Origin: Gracilibacter sp. BRH_c7a
GTDB lineage: Bacteria > Bacillota > Desulfitobacteriia > Desulfitobacteriales > Syntrophobotulaceae
DNA length: 64,000 nucleotides
NCBI GenBank assembly: GCA_001516055.1
Contig: LOEZ01000063.1
Coordinates: forward strand, 1-64,000
Direction: 5' to 3'
Position 1 is the first letter of the stretch; the number at the start of each line of letters is the position of its first letter. Below the pieces are notes generated by a model, which ran no database searches, was not told where the DNA came from, and saw only the letters and a list, made by a program, of their open reading frames with translations. Made by a program: the position numbers and the translations under genes. Below are positions 8,029-17,336 of the stretch, piece after piece.

Positions 8029-8577
8029 CTATTTAGGCATCTTAGTAAGAATATCATCTAGTGATTGATATATCCTTTCTGTGTTTTTGGCGATTTTATT
8101 TTCCGGACTGGCAGAGAAAAGAAGATATTTGGTGTAGAAAAAGTCGATTGTTAGTGTTTTTGTATAGTTTTCGCCGTTATCTCCCTGATATGTTAGGGTG
8201 CAATCATACCTTTTGTCAGTATAATCACCCGCGGGCAAGGCACTCATTATTTTTTGTGAAGGGGCTAAAAAAGGAATAGTATAATCAAAGAAAAGCGGAA
8301 TGGGGTTATCTTTGGGATATTCAATCTTAAGCTCCGGATACGTATTTACTCTAATATTATTTGCCACAACTTTCCCGAAGTTCTCAAGCACCACGTAATT
8401 AACTGATTCATCGTGATTTAGCTTGGTCAGATATAAGACTACATATGGTTTTGGTACTTCTTTTTGATTCTTAAGGATTGATCGATAAGAAAAATGAGTA
8501 ACTATAGCAAATATAATTATTGCCAACATAGTTAAGGCCCCACTATAATCTCGCAAATATGAAAGAAAAAGCTCCAT
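8029..8577 (-). CDS. Membrane-anchored protein of unknown function
   Basis: 182 residues. One hydrophobic segment (residues about 13-29) at the N-terminus is followed by a basic stretch and a predicted beta-rich domain of about 130 residues. No catalytic motif is visible and I do not recognise the family. It converges on the 67-aa gene and shares its terminator. Confidence 0.55.
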   Translation of the reverse strand: MELFLSYLRDYSGALTMLAIIIFAIVTHFSYRSILKNQKEVPKPYVVLYLTKLNHDESVNYVVLENFGKVVANNIRVNTYPELKIEYPKDNPIPLFFDYTIPFLAPSQKIMSALPAGDYTDKRYDCTLTYQGDNGENYTKTLTIDFFYTKYLLFSASPENKIAKNTERIYQSLDDILTKMPK

Positions 8578-8810
8578 AAACTATTACTCCTCTCTAATAT
8601 ATAATGGTAATATTTACATCTTTTTGCTATTGTAATTGTATTATAAAAAAGGCTCTATAACAACACGATATACATAGGCTTATAAATGTTTTCTTTTCAA
8701 GTCCAATTATTGTATAATATTTGACTAAATAAACAATTAATCCAAGTTGCCGAGTGTGGCTAAAACAATCAGTTAATATTATATTGAAATATGATAAGGG
8801 AGTTGGAATC

Positions 8811-11800
8811 GTGCCAAAAAGAAGTGATATCCATAAGATACTAATTATAGGCTCAGGTCCTATTGTGATCGGCCAAGGAGCTGAATTCGACTATTCGGGT
8901 ACTCAAGCGTGTAAAGCTTTGAAACATCTCGGTTATGAAGTTGTTCTCGTCAACTCAAATCCAGCAACGATTATGACCGACCCAGCCATGGCTGATGCAA
9001 CTTATATTGAACCCTTGAATGTCAAAAGGTTAACCGAAATTATTGATCGTGAGCGTCCTGATGCCTTACTACCTAATCTGGGCGGTCAATCAGGTCTCAA
9101 TCTTTCTTCGGAACTCTCCAAAGCAGGAGTTCTGGAAAAATACGGTGTAGAAGTGATTGGCGTCCAATTAGATGCGATAGAACGCGGAGAAGATAGGATA
9201 GCTTTTAAAGAGACAATGGCTAAATTAGGTATCGAGATGCCCAAAAGCAAACCGGCTTACACCTTGGAAGAGGCGGAAGAAATAGCTCAAGAGCTTGGAT
9301 ATCCTCTGGTTGTACGTCCAGCTTATACCCTTGGAGGTACGGGCGGGGGATTAGTCTACAATATAGAAGAACTCAGAACCGTGGTCAATCGTGGTATTGC
9401 TGCCAGTCTTGTTGGTCAGGTACTAATCGAAGAGTCCGTCTTGGGTTGGGAAGAATTAGAGTTGGAAGTAGTAAGAGATTCTAAGAACAAGATGATAACC
9501 ATCTGTTTTATTGAAAATATCGATGCTATGGGTGTACATACCGGTGACTCTTTCTGCTCTGCTCCGATGCTGACCATCAGTACGGAAGTGCAGGAAAGAC
9601 TTCAAAAGCATGCCTATGATATTGTTGAGGCTATTCAAGTTATAGGGGGAACAAATGTACAGTTCGCTCACGATCCTAAGACAGGCAGGATTGTAATCAT
9701 TGAAATCAATCCTCGGACTTCTAGATCTTCTGCTCTGGCTTCCAAAGCCACTGGGTTCCCGATAGCTTTAATATCCGCCCTGTTGGCTTCCGGATTAACC
9801 CTTGATGAGATACCTTATTGGCGTGAAGGAACTCTGGATAAATACACTCCTTCAGGTGATTATGTGGTCATCAAATTCCCCCGTTGGGCATTTGAAAAAT
9901 TCCCAGGAGTAGAAGACAAGCTGGGCACTCAAATGCGTGCTGTCGGAGAAGTGATGAGTATCGGCAAGAATTATAAGGAAGCATTCCATAAAGCTATACG
10001 TTCTCTGGAAATAGGTCGTTATGGTCTAGGGTTCGCTAAAGACTTTCATAACCGCACTCTCTCTGAACTCTTAGAGATGTTGTCCGTAGCTACCAGTGAG
10101 CGTCAGTTCATTATGTATGAGGCTCTGCGTAAAGGCGCAGCAATCGAGGATCTTCATCAAATAACGCATATTAAAGAATGGTTCATCCAACAGATGAAAG
10201 AACTAGTCGAATTAGAAGAACAGATCATTCAATATAAGGGGAAAGAACTCCCTGACGAATTATTGATCCAAGCAAAAAAAGATGGTTTTGCCGACCGTTA
10301 TCTGGCAAAGATCTTAGAACTTCCGGAAGCTGTAATCAGGAATAGACGGATAGCTTTAGGTGTCGTGGAAAGCTGGGATATCGTACCAGTTAGCGGTGTT
10401 GAAGACGCTTCCTATTACTACTCTACTTATAACGCTCCCGATAAAGTTCCCGCCAGTGACAAGCAAAAAGTAGTTATTCTCGGTGGCGGACCTAACAGAA
10501 TTGGTCAAGGTATAGAATTTGACTATTGCTGTGTTCATGCTGCCTTTACTATGCGCGACTTAGGTTATGAAACGATCATGATTAACTGTAATCCCGAAAC
10601 GGTATCTACCGACTATGATACCTCTGACAAACTTTATTTCGAACCTTTGACTGTGGAAGATGTTCTGAGCATTTGCTCCAAGGAGAAACCTGTAGGGGTT
10701 ATCGTTCAGTTCGGTGGTCAGACTCCACTTAATATAGCCGATGAACTGGAGAAAGCAGGGATTAGGATTCTAGGTACAGCTCCTAGTATTATTGACTTGG
10801 CAGAAGACAGGGATATGTTCCGAAGAATAATGGAGAAAATGAATATTCCCATGCCTGAAGCCGGCATGGCCAGTAATCTTCCTGAAGCCCTTAAAATTGC
10901 TGAGCGCATCGGCTATCCCGTTATGGTGCGGCCCTCTTACGTCCTCGGAGGGCGAGGGATGGAGATCGTCTATGATGAAGAGATGTTGAAGAAATACGTA
11001 GCTGCAGCAGTCGATGTAACGCCAGAACGCCCTATCCTGATCGATAAATTCCTGGAAAATGCCCTGGAAGCAGAAGCAGATGCATTAGCAGACGGTAAAG
11101 ATGCTTTCGTCCCTGCTATCATGGAGCATATCGAACTGGCCGGAATCCATTCAGGTGACTCAGCTTGTGTGATACCATCTTTGAATATCTCAACTAAGCA
11201 TAGTGATATTATTGCTGAATATACTAAAAGAATCGCTAGCGAACTGCGAGTAGTCGGGTTAATGAACATTCAATATGCTATCGCTAATGATAAAGTCTAT
11301 GTACTGGAAGCTAACCCTAGAGCATCTCGGACCGTACCTTTAGTATCAAAGGTATGTGATATACCGATGGCGCGGATAGCAACAGAACTCATAGCAGCTG
11401 ATTTGGTAGGAAGAACTACTGATATAGTTCAGAGCTTTGTTCCTAGAAATGTCTCACACTTCGGAGTGAAAGAAGCGGTCTTCCCTTTCAATATGTTCCC
11501 CGAAGTAGATCCTCTCTTAGGTCCCGAAATGCGTTCTACTGGTGAAGTTTTAGGACTGGCTGACTCCTTCGGCTTAGCTTACTTCAAAGCTCAAGAGGCA
11601 ACCCAATCCTCACTGCCCGGTGAAGGGACAGTTCTAATGAGTGTGGCTGAACAAGACCGCAGTGCCATTGTTGTGGAAACTGCTCAAGATTTTATCCAAC
11701 TCGGCTTTAAGATTATAGCCACCAAAGGAACTCAGGCCTTCCTAGCCGAACATGGGATTAAGGCTGAAATAGTCAATAAAATGTTCGAAGGAAGACCCAA

Positions 11801-12038
11801 TATCCCAGATGGTATCATGAACGGAGAGATCCAACTTGTTATTAACACCCCTATCGGCAAACAAAGTCAGCACGATGACTCCTATATCCGCAAAACTGCT
11901 ATCAAACATAAGATTCCTTATATCACCACCATTGCAGCAGCCAATGCCAGTGCTAAAGGGATAGTCGCTTATAGGGAGGCAATGGCCAAGAATACCGTTG
12001 TCAAATCACTGCAAGACTATCATGCTGAAATCAAGTGA
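8811..12038 (+). CDS. carB: Carbamoyl-phosphate synthase large subunit
   Basis: Makes carbamoyl phosphate from bicarbonate, ATP and ammonia for arginine and pyrimidine synthesis, normally with the glutaminase CarA. The protein has 1075 residues, close to E. coli CarB (1073). Two tandem ATP-grasp halves are visible: GSGPIVIGQGAEFDYSG near residue 13 and its repeat GGGPNRIGQGIEFDYCC near residue 560. Substrate-binding stretches such as EINPRTSRSSALASK and EANPRASRTVPLVSK follow, with an allosteric MGS-like domain after about residue 935. I choose the GTG at 8811, preceded by AAGGGAG; an upstream in-frame start would add 19 unrelated residues. A TATAAT at 8713-8718 may be the -10. No carA is adjacent. 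Confidence 0.95.
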   Translation: MPKRSDIHKILIIGSGPIVIGQGAEFDYSGTQACKALKHLGYEVVLVNSNPATIMTDPAMADATYIEPLNVKRLTEIIDRERPDALLPNLGGQSGLNLSSELSKAGVLEKYGVEVIGVQLDAIERGEDRIAFKETMAKLGIEMPKSKPAYTLEEAEEIAQELGYPLVVRPAYTLGGTGGGLVYNIEELRTVVNRGIAASLVGQVLIEESVLGWEELELEVVRDSKNKMITICFIENIDAMGVHTGDSFCSAPMLTISTEVQERLQKHAYDIVEAIQVIGGTNVQFAHDPKTGRIVIIEINPRTSRSSALASKATGFPIALISALLASGLTLDEIPYWREGTLDKYTPSGDYVVIKFPRWAFEKFPGVEDKLGTQMRAVGEVMSIGKNYKEAFHKAIRSLEIGRYGLGFAKDFHNRTLSELLEMLSVATSERQFIMYEALRKGAAIEDLHQITHIKEWFIQQMKELVELEEQIIQYKGKELPDELLIQAKKDGFADRYLAKILELPEAVIRNRRIALGVVESWDIVPVSGVEDASYYYSTYNAPDKVPASDKQKVVILGGGPNRIGQGIEFDYCCVHAAFTMRDLGYETIMINCNPETVSTDYDTSDKLYFEPLTVEDVLSICSKEKPVGVIVQFGGQTPLNIADELEKAGIRILGTAPSIIDLAEDRDMFRRIMEKMNIPMPEAGMASNLPEALKIAERIGYPVMVRPSYVLGGRGMEIVYDEEMLKKYVAAAVDVTPERPILIDKFLENALEAEADALADGKDAFVPAIMEHIELAGIHSGDSACVIPSLNISTKHSDIIAEYTKRIASELRVVGLMNIQYAIANDKVYVLEANPRASRTVPLVSKVCDIPMARIATELIAADLVGRTTDIVQSFVPRNVSHFGVKEAVFPFNMFPEVDPLLGPEMRSTGEVLGLADSFGLAYFKAQEATQSSLPGEGTVLMSVAEQDRSAIVVETAQDFIQLGFKIIATKGTQAFLAEHGIKAEIVNKMFEGRPNIPDGIMNGEIQLVINTPIGKQSQHDDSYIRKTAIKHKIPYITTIAAANASAKGIVAYREAMAKNTVVKSLQDYHAEIK

Positions 12039-12100
12039 AACTTCCATTTGGTTAAACTAATCAGAGAGTTAGCGTCTGTTACCGCCCAACTAGAGTCAAA

Positions 12101-12299
12101 GGGGCTGTTGCACAATAAACCAACTAAGTTGGTCAGTGCTACAGCTCCTTCTTTAATGTCAGATAATCGTAGATTTGTGCATTACCCACTCACTACGCAC
12201 CTAAGCTTTTCACTAAGACATTTTTTTTGAAAAAGCGGCCTCTTTTTTTAACTGTCTATCTTATAGGGTTCATTTTAGAAAAGTAGTTTTGCAACACCC
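12101..12299 (+). mobile_element. 199-bp MITE-like element related to the IS at 3.8-5.9 kb
   Basis: Its left end (GGGGCTGTTGCACAATAAAC, 12101-12120) and the following ~80 bp match the right end of the IS. Its right end, read inward from 12299 (GGGTGTTGCAAAACTACTTT), matches the left end of the IS. It encodes no protein. The simplest view is a non-autonomous element with IS-compatible ends, inserted just past the carB stop. The 60-codon open frame crossing it is not a credible gene. Confidence 0.6.
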
Positions 12300-12337
12300 A
12301 GTTATTATTTCGCCAAATTTTTTATTAGTTTTTTCAT

Positions 12338-12366
12338 AATGAAATTGACACTCATCAATTTGAAAT
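12338..12366 (+). promoter_or_regulatory. Candidate upstream activator site for the sigma-54 regulator, copy 1
   Basis: 29-bp motif AATGAAATT, nine variable bases, CAATTTGAAAT. The second copy (23796-23824, - strand) has the same spacing and 22 of 29 identical bases. It sits about 118 bp before the -24 element, the usual range for enhancer-binding proteins. It starts inside a TTTCAT/ATGAAA palindrome. Confidence 0.55.
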
Positions 12367-12482
12367 ATGGAGTTAAGCAGTATTCGGAAAAATAATAAGG
12401 TCTAATCTATTTATTACAACATTCCCATTATAATTATGTCCTTTTTTGCACTTAAGACTACCCTAAATCCACAAGAAAATGT

Positions 12483-12498
12483 TGGCATGGTTCTTGCT
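12483..12498 (+). promoter_or_regulatory. Sigma-54 promoter of the HisD-like gene
   Basis: TGGCATG-GTTC-TTGCT has GG at 12484-12485 and GC at 12496-12497 with exactly 10 bases between, the invariant -24/-12 spacing. It is almost identical to the promoter at 23684-23699. It drives the HisD-like gene through a leader of about 185 bases. Confidence 0.8.
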
Positions 12499-12591
12499 TT
12501 ATTATAGAGACATAGTAAATAAAATGCTTATCTCTACTTACATTTCTTACAACATAATATACAAAAAAATCTAAGGAGGTGCCCTAACATA

Positions 12592-12630
12592 ATGTCTATC
12601 ATATCTTCTCTTATTCGGAGCAGTGGATAA
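12592..12630 (+). CDS. Possible 12-residue leader peptide
   Basis: ATG at 12592 follows a very strong AAGGAGGTG (12583-12591 region) and encodes MSIISSLIRSSG then TAA. It lies in the leader of the HisD-like gene. CTAAGGAGGTG can pair with CACCTCTAAG at about 12647-12656, which could mask its ribosome site. It is too short to have enzymatic function; a regulatory leader or chance are both possible. Confidence 0.3.
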   Translation: MSIISSLIRSSG

Positions 12631-12697
12631 TAATCTCTTAAGGATACACCTCTAAGTATAACCTAATAGAAATCGATGTCAGAAAGGAAAAACTAAC

Positions 12698-13978
12698 ATG
12701 CCTAAGTATATGAAGAGCGGAATGAACCAAGACGAAATTAAATCCATGGATTCTAAAGTCTATGAATCTGTACGTGATATTATAGATGATATTACGCACA
12801 ACGGTGATGAAGCAGTCTTAAGATATTCTAAAAAGTTTGATAATTGGGCACCAGAATGTTTTCTGCTTTCCAAAGCACAAATTGAAGAAATTGTACAGAG
12901 CATCCCTGAACAAACAGTTGAAGATATAAAGTTCGCCCAGACTCAAATCAAAAGATTTGCTGAAGCTCAAAAAGCATCTATGCATGATTTGGAAATCGAG
13001 ACGCTTCCTGGAGTTACTTTAGGTCATAAAAATATTCCTGTGAGCAGTGCCTGCTGTTATATCCCCGGCGGCCGCTATCCAATGGTCGCCTCAGCTCATA
13101 TGAGTGTCCTCACTGCCAAAGTAGCAGGAGTAAAAAGAGTTGTAGCTTGTACCCCTCCCAGTAATGGAACCATTCCTAAAGAAACGGTGTGTGCCATGGC
13201 CTTGGCTGGGGCAGACGAAATCTATATTTTAGGTGGGGTTCAGGCCTTAGCTGCTCTTGCAATCGGAACCGATACAATACAACCGGTTGACGTTCTTGTG
13301 GGACCGGGAAATGCTTATGTGGCTGAAGCGAAAAGACAACTCTTCGGTAGGGTTGGTATTGATCTTATTGCCGGCCCTACCGAAACCCTGGTCATAGCAG
13401 ATCATACAGCTGATGCCGAAATAGTAGCCTGTGATTTACTTGGTCAGGGCGAACATGGTACAAACTCTCCATGTGCTCTTATAACAACATCAGAAGAACT
13501 CGCTTTAGAAACCCTGAAAGAAATTGAACGGCAATTGGAGGTCCTTCCAACAGCAGACGTTGCTAGGATTTCTTGGCGTGATTACGGAACTATCATTCTC
13601 GTAGATAGCATTGAAGAAGCAGTAGTAGAAGCAGATAAATTGGCATATGAACATGTAGAAGTTCTTACTAAGGATCCCCGTTATTTTCTTAAGAATCTAT
13701 CCAATTATGGTGCTTTATTTCTTGGACCGGAAACAAACGTCGCTTATGGCGATAAAGTCATTGGTACTAACCATACTCTCCCTACAGGTAAGGCAGCACG
13801 CTATACTGGTGGACTATGGGTAGGAAAATTCATCAAAACATGCACCTATCAACAATGTACGCCTGAAGCAAGTTCATATATTGGAGAATATGCAGCCCGC
13901 CTTTGTGAGATAGAACACTTCATGGGACATCGAGAGCAGGCCCTGCTACGTGTTAGGCGATACCGTAAATCAAAATAA
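12698..13978 (+). CDS. HisD-family dehydrogenase, HpsN (sulfopropanediol dehydrogenase)-like
   Basis: A 426-residue zinc- and NAD-dependent alcohol dehydrogenase of the histidinol dehydrogenase fold, expected to oxidise a hydroxymethyl group to a carboxylate in two steps. HisD catalytic positions are kept: GQGEHG near residue 249 (Gln and His zinc ligands), EH near 316 (general base pair), Asp near 351 in GDKVIGTNH, and His near 409 in GHREQ. The [16 protein letters not shown] stretch is typical of HpsN-like proteins rather than true HisD, and no other his genes are nearby. The substrate is unknown; sulfopropanediol or another polyol or sugar derivative is possible. It has its own sigma-54 promoter and AAAGGA site, and faces the larger catabolic operon. 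Confidence 0.8.
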   Translation: MPKYMKSGMNQDEIKSMDSKVYESVRDIIDDITHNGDEAVLRYSKKFDNWAPECFLLSKAQIEEIVQSIPEQTVEDIKFAQTQIKRFAEAQKASMHDLEIETLPGVTLGHKNIPVSSACCYIPGGRYPMVASAHMSVLTAKVAGVKRVVACTPPSNGTIPKETVCAMALAGADEIYILGGVQALAALAIGTDTIQPVDVLVGPGNAYVAEAKRQLFGRVGIDLIAGPTETLVIADHTADAEIVACDLLGQGEHGTNSPCALITTSEELALETLKEIERQLEVLPTADVARISWRDYGTIILVDSIEEAVVEADKLAYEHVEVLTKDPRYFLKNLSNYGALFLGPETNVAYGDKVIGTNHTLPTGKAARYTGGLWVGKFIKTCTYQQCTPEASSYIGEYAARLCEIEHFMGHREQALLRVRRYRKSK

Positions 13979-14006
13979 TCATATGCCCTCCCTAACCCTA
14001 TATAAA

Positions 14007-14040
14007 AGCCAGCGAGCACTCGAGCCGCTGGCTATTTTCT
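14007..14040 (+). terminator. Terminator of the HisD-like gene
   Basis: AGCCAGCG (14007-14014) pairs with CGCTGGCT (14026-14033), followed by ATTTTCTT. It lies 29 bases past the stop and between convergent genes. Confidence 0.75.
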
Positions 14041-14069
14041 TGAATATGCTTATTTGTTATCTTCCTCTA

Positions 14070-15341
14070 TTAGGGTAATAGAGGAAGGATATCTCCTCCC
14101 TGGGGTAGGACAGTCACCTCAGATTCCCTTCCAAGTTTTGCCCATGCTTTGTCTAGTGCTTCCTCAATCGTCGCAGCATGTGAGAAGCCCAATTTAGCCG
14201 CTTCATCTTTGCCAATTCCCCCCGATACCAGGCACACTTCTGCATGTTGTCGGATTTTCGACCAAGCTAGGCCTAATGCTCCGGCAACTTTGTCATTAAT
14301 GATTCCCTCCCGGATCTGTTCATCGATTATATCCGGATGTTGTGAACCGAAAGATAACAATTCTGGGTGTGTAACCGCAATCCCTTCCGGACAAGGAGTA
14401 ACAATAATCATCGTACCTCCCGACTCCACAAGCATATCGCACGGGTACAAAGTTTTGTGTGCTTGCCAAAATTCTATATCGCAGGGATATGAACTCGCCA
14501 AGACGATGGGCGTTCTACCGGGAGCTTCTACCCCATAGAGCTGACGGCTCGCGGTTACCCCTTGACGAAAAGCTTGACGGGTATCCCCGAACAAAGCTTT
14601 AATTATCCTTCCCTTTTCGTCTAATACGGTATTAAATACATATTTTACTCCAGCCTTTTCTGCAATCTCATCCATCTCCTCACGAACCGGATTTTCCGCT
14701 ATACCCAACATAGATCTTCGTGAGCGGACACTTAACAGATGAGTTTCTGCAGTAGTATCTTCTCCACAGATTCCTGGCTGAACAATTTTTGCTCCTCCGC
14801 TAAATCCGGGAATATGATGAGGTACAATGGAACCAATGCCAATAATGACATCGGATTCTAAGACAATCCTGTTTACTTGTATCGGAGTGCCATTGGGTGT
14901 CGTGCCAAAATCATAAAGTACATCCGGATTGCGAAAATCATGATTGAGAATTTCCAATCTTGAAACTACTTCAATCCCGAACTTAGCAATCATTTCTTGC
15001 CGATTCATAGGACGGTGCGTCCCTAAGGCAATAAGAATTTTAATTTGTTTATCCGATACACCCCTACGATTAAGTTCCTTGAGCATAGCTGGCACTATTA
15101 TATCTGTTGGTGTCATTCGAGTATTATCATCAGAGAGTATTAGTACCCGAGTTTTAGGGTTAACCAAATCCGACAGCATTGAACATCCTATTGGATTGTT
15201 TAGGGCCCGGTTAATCTCTGTCACCGGATCAGGAATATGTTCCGGTGTATTAGGGTATAATATTGCTCCCAAATTATTCGACCTTATAGAAACCTCTATT
15301 TCGGTTAATCCGTATTGTACTGTTATCTTATGTTTTGACAT
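14070..15341 (-). CDS. LarA-family racemase (nickel-pincer hydroxyacid racemase-like)
   Basis: 423 residues, the usual LarA length (DUF2088). Key LarA positions are all present: H109 (in LGTHR), H175 (in PHH), K185 (in SGGAKIV) and H201 (in ETHLL), matching L. plantarum H108, H174, K184 and H200, where the Lys holds the nickel-pincer cofactor. LarA homologues racemise or epimerise 2-hydroxy acids. Here it is the last gene of a transport and catabolic operon, so the substrate is probably the imported hydroxy or sugar acid. The cofactor genes larB, larC and larE are not in this window. The start is the ATG at 15341 with AAAGGAG; the longer in-frame start at 15380 lacks such a site. Confidence 0.85.
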   Translation of the reverse strand: MSKHKITVQYGLTEIEVSIRSNNLGAILYPNTPEHIPDPVTEINRALNNPIGCSMLSDLVNPKTRVLILSDDNTRMTPTDIIVPAMLKELNRRGVSDKQIKILIALGTHRPMNRQEMIAKFGIEVVSRLEILNHDFRNPDVLYDFGTTPNGTPIQVNRIVLESDVIIGIGSIVPHHIPGFSGGAKIVQPGICGEDTTAETHLLSVRSRRSMLGIAENPVREEMDEIAEKAGVKYVFNTVLDEKGRIIKALFGDTRQAFRQGVTASRQLYGVEAPGRTPIVLASSYPCDIEFWQAHKTLYPCDMLVESGGTMIIVTPCPEGIAVTHPELLSFGSQHPDIIDEQIREGIINDKVAGALGLAWSKIRQHAEVCLVSGGIGKDEAAKLGFSHAATIEEALDKAWAKLGRESEVTVLPQGGDILPLLP

Positions 15342-15415
15342 ATCGTGCTCCTTTCTAAAAATAGAAATAAGGTTTGCCAAAGTCTAAACCTCAGCAAACC
15401 TTACTCTATACATAA

Positions 15416-17320
15416 TCAGAAGAGATTTATGGATTCAGTATTAACTTTTTTGAATTTTATATACTGAACGAGGAGTACAATTCCTCCCAATCCGAATCCA
15501 AGACTATCTGTTAAAATACCAGGATAAATCAAAAATATTGAAGCTGCAAAAAGCATTACTCTTTCTAGTAAGCTGGTTTTCGTTATTAGCCAGTTTTCAC
15601 TGGCCGCTGCTAAGAAGAATACTCCAACGAGGGAAGTAATAATTGCTCCAATCAATTCCCAATAGTTGTCTCCTAACAAAAGTAAATTAGTATTGAAAAT
15701 AAACATGAATGGAACAATATACGCTGCTAAACCGAGCTTAAAAGCTTGTATACCCGTTTTGAAAGCATCATCATCTGCAATTCCTGCAGCAGCGTAGGCT
15801 GCCAAGGCTACAGGAGGAGTAATGTTAGCAAGATTGGCAAAATAAAATGCAAAGAGATGTGCAGCAATTAATGGCACTTGCAACTTGACTAATGCTGGTA
15901 CCATTAAGGAAGCAACGATAATGTAGGCCGGAGTGGCAGGTAAACCTGTTCCTAAAATGATTGTTGCTACCATGGTAAGCAGAAGAGCAATTTGCAAGTT
16001 ATTATCTGCTACGACTAACATAAATGAAGTAAATCTCAACCCGAGGCCAGTGTAACTGGCGACACCAACAACTATTCCTGCTGCTGCACAAGCCATCGCT
16101 ACCCCTGTAGCTGAACGAACACCATCAATAAGTGCGGCGGCTATCTTTGACATACCCATTCTTGTTGCCTTACGGAAAGCAGCAATAATGACGATGGAAA
16201 CCAGGGAAATTAAAACAGCGAACATCGGACTGTAACCTTTAATAAGAATTGCAACAATAATAATTAAAGGAATGAACAAATAAAAACGTTTCCAAAGATC
16301 TTTGGGTCTTACATATACTTCATCTTTAGCCAAACACCCGATACCGGTTTTTACTGCCTCTAGGTGAACCATAAAGAAAATAGAAACATAGTACAAAATA
16401 GCTGGGAGGAGAGCATGTTTTAGGATTTGTAAATACGGTATACCGGTGTATTCACTCATTATAAAAACTGCTGCACCCATCACAGGCGGCATAATTGCCC
16501 CCCCCGTCGAGGCTACGGCTTCCACAGCACCGGCGAAGAAAGGTCTGTATCCAATCTTTTTCATCATGGGAATAGTAATTTGACCGGTTGTAGCTACATT
16601 AGCCAAAGCACTTCCTGATATACTTCCGAATAAGCCGCTGGCGACAACCGCCATTTTTGCCGGGCCACCACGTGATTTCATAGTTAAAGCTGACGCAAAA
16701 TCAATAAAATAGTTTGCAATACCGGAATGTTGGAGGAAAGAACCAAAAATGATAAACAAAATTACATAAGTTGCAGATACTCCTAAGGCAACTCCAAATA
16801 TTCCTTCAGTTGTAAAATAGAGTTGATCGACAATCTCAACCGGAGTTATCCCTGCATGCTTGAACGATCCGGGCAAATATTGTCCAAGAAAAGCATAGAA
16901 CAATGCTACAAGGGCAACAATCGGCAGAGCAAGTCCCATAGCTCGTCTTGTTCCTTCCAGTACTGTGACAATTAACATAGTTGCAAAAACATATTCATAT
17001 GACTTTAATGGAGTGACATAGTACATCCTATTCAAAATAGCATCATGATTAAATAGAACATACCCTACTGGAATAAGGATACAAAGAATCATCACTACAT
17101 CGATTTTGCCAAGCCTTTTCAAGCTGAACTTTTTACTTGCAGGGATAAGTACAAATACTAGAATTGCTGCAAATAATAGATGGATAGACCGCTGCCTGAG
17201 AGAATCTAAGTTCCCAAAGGCAGCAGTATACAGCTGAAAGGAAGCAAAGGCTAGGCAAAAGATACTCAATATTTTGTTTCCAATTGTTCCAAATTGCCTT
17301 TTGGCCCCTGTTTCACTCAT
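15416..17320 (-). CDS. TRAP transporter fused permease (TAXI type, DctQ-DctM fusion)
   Basis: A 634-residue polytopic membrane protein with roughly 15 or more hydrophobic segments. The N-terminal quarter corresponds to the small DctQ-like subunit and the rest to the DctM permease, including the conserved stretches GSISGSALANVATTGQITIPMMKKIGY and LGTGLPATPAYIIVASLMVPAL regions. It imports a carboxylate using the sodium or proton gradient with the binding protein encoded 16 bases upstream. The substrate is unknown but presumably the one degraded by the neighbouring enzymes. Confidence 0.93.
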   Translation of the reverse strand: MSETGAKRQFGTIGNKILSIFCLAFASFQLYTAAFGNLDSLRQRSIHLLFAAILVFVLIPASKKFSLKRLGKIDVVMILCILIPVGYVLFNHDAILNRMYYVTPLKSYEYVFATMLIVTVLEGTRRAMGLALPIVALVALFYAFLGQYLPGSFKHAGITPVEIVDQLYFTTEGIFGVALGVSATYVILFIIFGSFLQHSGIANYFIDFASALTMKSRGGPAKMAVVASGLFGSISGSALANVATTGQITIPMMKKIGYRPFFAGAVEAVASTGGAIMPPVMGAAVFIMSEYTGIPYLQILKHALLPAILYYVSIFFMVHLEAVKTGIGCLAKDEVYVRPKDLWKRFYLFIPLIIIVAILIKGYSPMFAVLISLVSIVIIAAFRKATRMGMSKIAAALIDGVRSATGVAMACAAAGIVVGVASYTGLGLRFTSFMLVVADNNLQIALLLTMVATIILGTGLPATPAYIIVASLMVPALVKLQVPLIAAHLFAFYFANLANITPPVALAAYAAAGIADDDAFKTGIQAFKLGLAAYIVPFMFIFNTNLLLLGDNYWELIGAIITSLVGVFFLAAASENWLITKTSLLERVMLFAASIFLIYPGILTDSLGFGLGGIVLLVQYIKFKKVNTESINLF

Positions 17321-17336
17321 AGAAATTCCCCTTAAT

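Noticed and set aside
12048-12230. 60-codon open frame after carB
   Set aside because: It runs through the MITE-like repeat, has no ribosome site and no protein-like composition.
12698-13978. True histidinol dehydrogenase (hisD)
   Set aside because: No his genes nearby, sigma-54 control, and the HpsN-type GKF-x-KT-x-TYQQ segment.
14149-14538. 129-codon + strand frame opposite the LarA-like gene
   Set aside because: Shadow frame; the LarA catalytic residues fix the coding strand.
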